Positions 5,952 through 9,141 of a stretch of 9,141 nucleotides of DNA are shown here, one piece after another. The stretch spans positions 1-9,141 of the forward strand of contig CAIXZI010000441.1 of NCBI GenBank assembly GCA_903923915.1, in the 5' to 3' direction. Made by a program: the position numbers and the translations under genes. The notes below the pieces were generated by a model, which did no database searches, was not told the DNA's origin, and saw only the letters and a list, made by a program, of their open reading frames with translations. Numbering within the stretch: the stretch's first letter is position 1; each line of letters opens with the position of its first letter. This stretch comes from an uncultured Bacteroidota bacterium. Its GTDB lineage: Bacteria; Bacteroidota; Bacteroidia; B-17B0; Aurantibacillaceae.

Positions 5952-6016
5952 CGCCATTTTGGCAAGTATAAGCTTGTGGCATAATTTTTCACATTAGCTA
6001 AACATAATTTTTTACC
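5952..6016 (+). promoter_or_regulatory. lon upstream region with weak promoter-like motifs
   Basis: The 65-bp gap before lon has no exact TAnnTTTG box. TTTTG (5957-5961) is followed 20 nt later by TAATTTTT (5982-5989), which could be a -33/-7 pair lacking the final G. The same stretch reads TGGCATAATTTTTCACA (5977-5993), half of a sigma-54 pattern: GG is present but the GC of the -12 element is absent. Lon may have its own promoter here, but neither reading is secure. Confidence 0.2.
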
Positions 6017-8470
6017 ATGAACGATTTATTTAACGATATACGATTTAATAATATAAATGAGGAAGATGCTGAGTTCATCCCTTTACTATCGCAGGAAGAT
6101 GAAGACCAAATGAATAATGAAAAACTTCCTGAATCTGTTTTTATCCTTCCATTACGCAACACCGTTTTATTTCCGGGTGTTGTAATTCCAATTACCGTTG
6201 GCAGAGATAAATCTATCCAACTTATACGCGATGCTTACAAAGGCACTAAAATTATTGGTGTTGTTTCCCAAAAAAACGATGCTATTGAAGAGCCAAAACC
6301 TGAAGATTTAAACGAAGTTGGTACTATTGCGCATATCATTAAACAATTGCGCATGCCTGATGGTAGCACAACGGTTATTTTACAAGGGAAAAAACGTTTT
6401 AAAACCGGAGAATTTACGCAAACCGAGCCTTATTTTAAAGCAAAAGTTATTCCCTTTGAAGAAACAAAACCTGTAAAAAACGACAAACAATTTTCAGCTT
6501 TAGTATCTTCTCTAAAAGATTTATCTACACAAATAATTAAGCAATCGCCGCAAATGCCCAGCGAAGCTGCTTTTGCTATTAACAATATTGAAAGTGCTTC
6601 TTTCTTAATAAATTTTATTTCATCGCACGCCAATGTTTCTTCATTAGAGAAACAAAAAATGCTTGAACAGCCTGATTTATCTGAACGTGCAACACTTGTA
6701 CTAAAAAACCTGACGTCAGAATTGCAAATGCTGCAATTAAAAAATGAAATTCAAAGTAAAGTAAGAACAGATTTAGATAAGCAACAACGCGAGTATTTTT
6801 TAAATCAACAAATAAAAACAATACAAGAAGAGTTGGGTGGAAACCAGCACGAACAAGAAATTGTTGAGTTTAAAGAAAAAGCAAAAAATAAAAAATGGAG
6901 TGCAGATGTTTTAGCCGTTTTTGAAAAACAAGTTTCTAAACTTCAACGCATGAATCCTAATGCTGCAGAGTATGCTATTCAATCTAATTACTTAGAGCTT
7001 TTACTTGATTTACCTTGGAACGAATACACAGCAGATAATTTCAATTTAAAAAATGCTGAACGAATTTTAAACGAAGACCATCACGGACTTGATAAAGTTA
7101 AAGAACGCATTTTAGAACATCTTGCCGTTATAAAATTAAAAGGCAACTTAAAATCACCAATCCTTTGTCTGTATGGGCCTCCGGGCGTTGGTAAAACATC
7201 CTTAGGAAAAAGTATTGCAAAGGCATTAGGTAGAAAATACGTACGCATGAGTTTAGGTGGATTGAAAGACGAAAGCGAAATTCGTGGCCATCGTAAAACA
7301 TACATTGGCGCTATGCCCGGACGCGTTTTACAAAACATAAAAAAAGTACAATCCTCTAATCCGGTTTTTGTATTAGATGAAATAGATAAAATGGGTTCTG
7401 ATTATCACGGAGATCCTTCTTCGGCTTTGCTTGAGGTGCTTGATCCGGAACAGAATTCAACCTTTTACGATAATTATTTGGAACTTGATTACGATTTAAG
7501 TAAAGTGTTGTTTATCGCCACAGCAAACTCATTAAACACCATACAACCTGCCTTGCGCGATAGGATGGAAATTATTGAAATGAACGGCTACACCACCGAA
7601 GAAAAAATACAAATTGCACAAAAACATATTCTTCCAAAAGTTACCGAAGATACAGGCCTAAAAAAATCACAATTAAAAATATCCGATAAAGTTTTAGATA
7701 GAATAATTGAAGATTATACTAGAGAAAGCGGTGTTCGTTCACTTGAAAAACGCATTTCTAAAATTGCTCGTTTTACAGCAAAAGAAATTGCCAGCAACAA
7801 AAAAAATCTAACTAAAGTAAACGAAGAAAACCTGATTAAAATTTTAGGACCTGCACATAGTAAAGATAAATACCAGGGTAATGATGTACCGGGTGTTGTT
7901 ACAGGCTTAGCTTGGACACAAGTTGGTGGCGATATTTTATTTATTGAAACCAGCCTTTCTGAAGGAACAGAGCAAAAACTTACATTAACAGGTAATTTGG
8001 GTGATGTAATGAAAGAAAGCGCTGTTATTGCTTTAGAATTTTTAAAAGCGCATCCGCAAATTATTGATGCAACCGCCGAAACTTTTAAAGGGAAAAATAT
8101 ACATATACACGTTCCTGAAGGCGGCACTCCTAAAGATGGCCCATCAGCAGGTATTGCTATGCTTACAAGTTTAGCATCAGCATTTACAAAACGCAAAGTG
8201 CGAAAAAACCTTGCCATGACAGGCGAAATAACCCTACGTGGAAGAGTGCTTGCTATTGGTGGTTTAAAAGAAAAATTATTAGCTGCAAAACGTGCAGGCA
8301 TAAAAGAAATTATTTTGTGCGAAGAAAACCGCAAAGATGTTGATGATATAAATGCAGATTACCTAAAAGGTTTAACCATACATTATGTAACCCACATGAA
8401 TCAGGTACTTGAAATAGCATTGCTTAAAGAGCGAGCCAAATCTGGGGTTTTACAAGGCGCAGAAAATTAG
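6017..8470 (+). CDS. lon: ATP-dependent protease Lon (LonA)
   Basis: An 817-residue cytoplasmic AAA+ serine protease that degrades misfolded and regulatory proteins. In order: an acidic N-terminal extension (1-38) longer than in E. coli; the LON substrate-binding domain from about 41 (VFILPLRNTVLFPGVVIPIT) to about 235; a coiled region (235-320); and the AAA+ module with Walker A GPPGVGKT (387-394), Walker B VFVLDEIDK (450-458), sensor-1 ATAN (501-504), PALRDRMEII with arginine-finger candidates (511-520), and sensor-2 SGVRSLEKRI (571-580). The protease domain has catalytic Ser710 in DGPSAG and Lys753 in GGLKEK; the Ser-Lys spacing of 43 equals that of E. coli S679-K722. All active residues are present. 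The ATG has no Shine-Dalgarno. It lies 65 bp after porD, so it may be transcribed separately. Confidence 0.97.
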   Translation: MNDLFNDIRFNNINEEDAEFIPLLSQEDEDQMNNEKLPESVFILPLRNTVLFPGVVIPITVGRDKSIQLIRDAYKGTKIIGVVSQKNDAIEEPKPEDLNEVGTIAHIIKQLRMPDGSTTVILQGKKRFKTGEFTQTEPYFKAKVIPFEETKPVKNDKQFSALVSSLKDLSTQIIKQSPQMPSEAAFAINNIESASFLINFISSHANVSSLEKQKMLEQPDLSERATLVLKNLTSELQMLQLKNEIQSKVRTDLDKQQREYFLNQQIKTIQEELGGNQHEQEIVEFKEKAKNKKWSADVLAVFEKQVSKLQRMNPNAAEYAIQSNYLELLLDLPWNEYTADNFNLKNAERILNEDHHGLDKVKERILEHLAVIKLKGNLKSPILCLYGPPGVGKTSLGKSIAKALGRKYVRMSLGGLKDESEIRGHRKTYIGAMPGRVLQNIKKVQSSNPVFVLDEIDKMGSDYHGDPSSALLEVLDPEQNSTFYDNYLELDYDLSKVLFIATANSLNTIQPALRDRMEIIEMNGYTTEEKIQIAQKHILPKVTEDTGLKKSQLKISDKVLDRIIEDYTRESGVRSLEKRISKIARFTAKEIASNKKNLTKVNEENLIKILGPAHSKDKYQGNDVPGVVTGLAWTQVGGDILFIETSLSEGTEQKLTLTGNLGDVMKESAVIALEFLKAHPQIIDATAETFKGKNIHIHVPEGGTPKDGPSAGIAMLTSLASAFTKRKVRKNLAMTGEITLRGRVLAIGGLKEKLLAAKRAGIKEIILCEENRKDVDDINADYLKGLTIHYVTHMNQVLEIALLKERAKSGVLQGAEN

Positions 8471-8473
8471 TTT

Positions 8474-8500
8474 TTTGTTAAAAAAATTAACATATATTTA
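8474..8500 (+). promoter_or_regulatory. Possible promoter/operator before the VOC gene
   Basis: The 35-bp gap between lon and the VOC gene holds TTTG (8474-8477), the inverted repeat GTTAA-AAAAA-TTAAC (8477-8491), and TATATTTA (8493-8500), one base from TAnnTTTG. The spacing between boxes (15 nt) is shorter than usual. The inverted repeat could be an operator or just A+T-rich chance. Confidence 0.25.
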
Positions 8501-8505
8501 CCCCA

Positions 8506-8844
8506 ATGGAATTGGGACAGCATCATATTGCATTAAACGTAAAAAATCTTCAAGCATCAAAAGAGTTTTATCTTAAGATGGGTTTTGAGGTTGATCAGCG
8601 CTTTAGCAATATAGAACGCAAGTATTTAATTATGCGCAATGCCGAATTAATTATTGGGCTTTACGAAGGCATCATTCCAAGAAATACACTTACTTTTTCT
8701 TCAGATAACATTCATATTCTTCAAAAACATCTGAAACAAAATGGAGTTCCCTTTGTATTAGAAGCTAAAGAAGGTGCTCAAGGCGCTGCACATTTTTTAA
8801 TTGTTGATCCAGACGGAAATCCCTTGTTTTTCGAGCAACATTAG
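8506..8844 (+). CDS. VOC (glyoxalase/bleomycin-resistance fold) family protein
   Basis: A 112-residue protein with the paired beta-alpha-beta-beta-beta layout of the vicinal oxygen chelate superfamily. The first half begins GQHHIALNVKNLQASKEFYL (4-23) followed by KMGFEV, and ends with ELIIGLYEG (47-55). The second half begins NTLTFSSDNI (60-69), passes through a helix LQKHLKQNGVPF, and ends with FLIVDPDGNPLFFEQH (97-112). Candidate metal ligands are His7 (or His6), Glu54 and Glu110; where many members have a fourth His at the start of the second half, this protein has Asn60-Thr61. Members include glyoxalase I, dioxygenases and antibiotic-binding proteins, and the substrate cannot be read from the sequence. 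It starts 35 bp after lon and may be read through from it. No signal peptide. Confidence 0.85.
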   Translation: MELGQHHIALNVKNLQASKEFYLKMGFEVDQRFSNIERKYLIMRNAELIIGLYEGIIPRNTLTFSSDNIHILQKHLKQNGVPFVLEAKEGAQGAAHFLIVDPDGNPLFFEQH

Positions 8845-8847
8845 TAT

Positions 8848-8914
8848 TGTCATCCTGAGCCTGTTGAAGGATTGGGGAAGGCAACGCTCATATTTCGTCA
8901 AGCTCAATATGACA
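8848..8914. repeat. REP-like imperfect inverted repeat, copy 2
   Basis: The left arm at 8848-8868 (TGTCATCCTGAGCCTGTTGA plus A) pairs with the right arm at 8894-8914 at 17 of 21 positions plus a G-U, around a 25-nt loop. The arm sequence resembles the TGTCATCCTGAGC...GAAGGAT type of dispersed repeat I recall from many Bacteroidota genomes. It begins 4 nt after the VOC stop codon. It may act as a bidirectional transcript end or mRNA stabiliser. There is no poly-T run right after it, so it is not a classic intrinsic terminator. Confidence 0.7.
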
Positions 8915-8982
8915 TCCTAATTTCTAAAAAGTATGCGACATAATTGCTGATAATTTTAATTACGTTGTTATTGTTGATTCAT

Positions 8983-8990
8983 TAAATTTG
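8983..8990 (+). promoter_or_regulatory. -7 box for the FAD-linked oxidase gene
   Basis: TAAATTTG matches TAnnTTTG exactly and ends 16 nt before the ATG at 9007. A TTG at 8965-8967 lies upstream with a 15-nt gap, shorter than usual for a -33 box. A leader of roughly 10 nt would result. Confidence 0.45.
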
Positions 8991-9006
8991 AGCCAATAGA
9001 AATTGT

Positions 9007-9141
9007 ATGGCATATAATAAAATCACCCCTCAAATACTTGATCAGCTAAAGCATATTGTTGGCAACGAATTTGTTTTTACCGATAAAGAAAAATTAGAGC
9101 AATACGGAAAAGATGAAACAGAAGATTTATTATTCATTCCT
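9007..9141 (+). CDS. FAD-linked oxidase (GlcD/D-lactate dehydrogenase-like), N-terminal fragment
   Basis: The ATG opens a frame that runs off the right edge after 45 codons. The visible N-terminus, LDQLKHIVGNEFVFTDKEKL followed by EQYGKDETEDLLFIP, matches the start of the FAD-binding (PCMH/FAD_binding_4) oxidases related to glycolate oxidase GlcD and D-lactate dehydrogenase. There the Y-G-x-D-E/A-T segment precedes the 'P-x-x-V-x-x-P' entry to the FAD domain. These enzymes oxidise 2-hydroxy acids and pass electrons to the respiratory chain or another acceptor. The FAD domain and substrate-binding part lie outside the window, so the substrate cannot be judged. It is preceded by its own -7 box and separated from the VOC gene by the inverted repeat, so it is probably a separate transcription unit. 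Confidence 0.75.
   Translation, partial: MAYNKITPQILDQLKHIVGNEFVFTDKEKLEQYGKDETEDLLFIP

Noticed and set aside
5963..5976. CAAG-6 nt-CTTG inverted repeat after porD as a terminator
   Set aside because: Only 4 bp of stem and no T-run directly after it.
7714..8334. 206-codon open frame on the minus strand inside lon
   Set aside because: It is antisense to the conserved protease domain, has no recognisable motif, and is explained by lon codon use.

Overview
The window is A+T-rich bacterial DNA from a member of the Bacteroidota. The evidence is the co-occurrence of a Bacteroidota-type BamD lipoprotein, the Bacteroidota form of the RNA polymerase omega subunit, CoaBC, a DUF4835/PorD protein and Lon. 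Promoter boxes fit the Bacteroidota -7 consensus TAnnTTTG, Shine-Dalgarno sequences are absent, and several exported proteins have an 'A|Q' signal-peptidase site. I cannot place the genus.

The left third (1-2617) is accessory. It starts with the tail of an unidentified gene that overlaps by 4 bases a small MNT-type nucleotidyltransferase of the kind seen in two-gene toxin-antitoxin-like modules. Next comes an exported protein that resembles the polymorphic toxin type 23 family, then a 96-residue exported or membrane protein with a His/Arg-rich tail, then a 67-bp imperfect inverted repeat. Last is a convergent minus-strand gene for an unrecognised two-repeat cytoplasmic protein.

The middle (2618-5951) is a housekeeping and envelope block on the plus strand: bamD, the overlapping omega subunit gene, a terminator-like hairpin directly against the next start codon, coaBC, and the DUF4835/PorD gene 2 nt later. 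bamD and the minus-strand gene diverge from a 24-bp spacer that holds two perfectly abutting -7 boxes on opposite strands.

The right third (5952-9141) holds lon, a small VOC/glyoxalase-fold gene, a second copy of the 67-bp inverted repeat, and the start of an FAD-linked oxidase cut by the window end.

I see no rRNA, tRNA, CRISPR array, transposase or integrase. The housekeeping genes are ordinary. The most interesting signals are the back-to-back promoters at bamD, the paired REP-like repeats placed just after stop codons, the hairpin touching the coaBC start, and the accessory toxin-like cluster at the left. I found no clear case of an undescribed multi-gene system.
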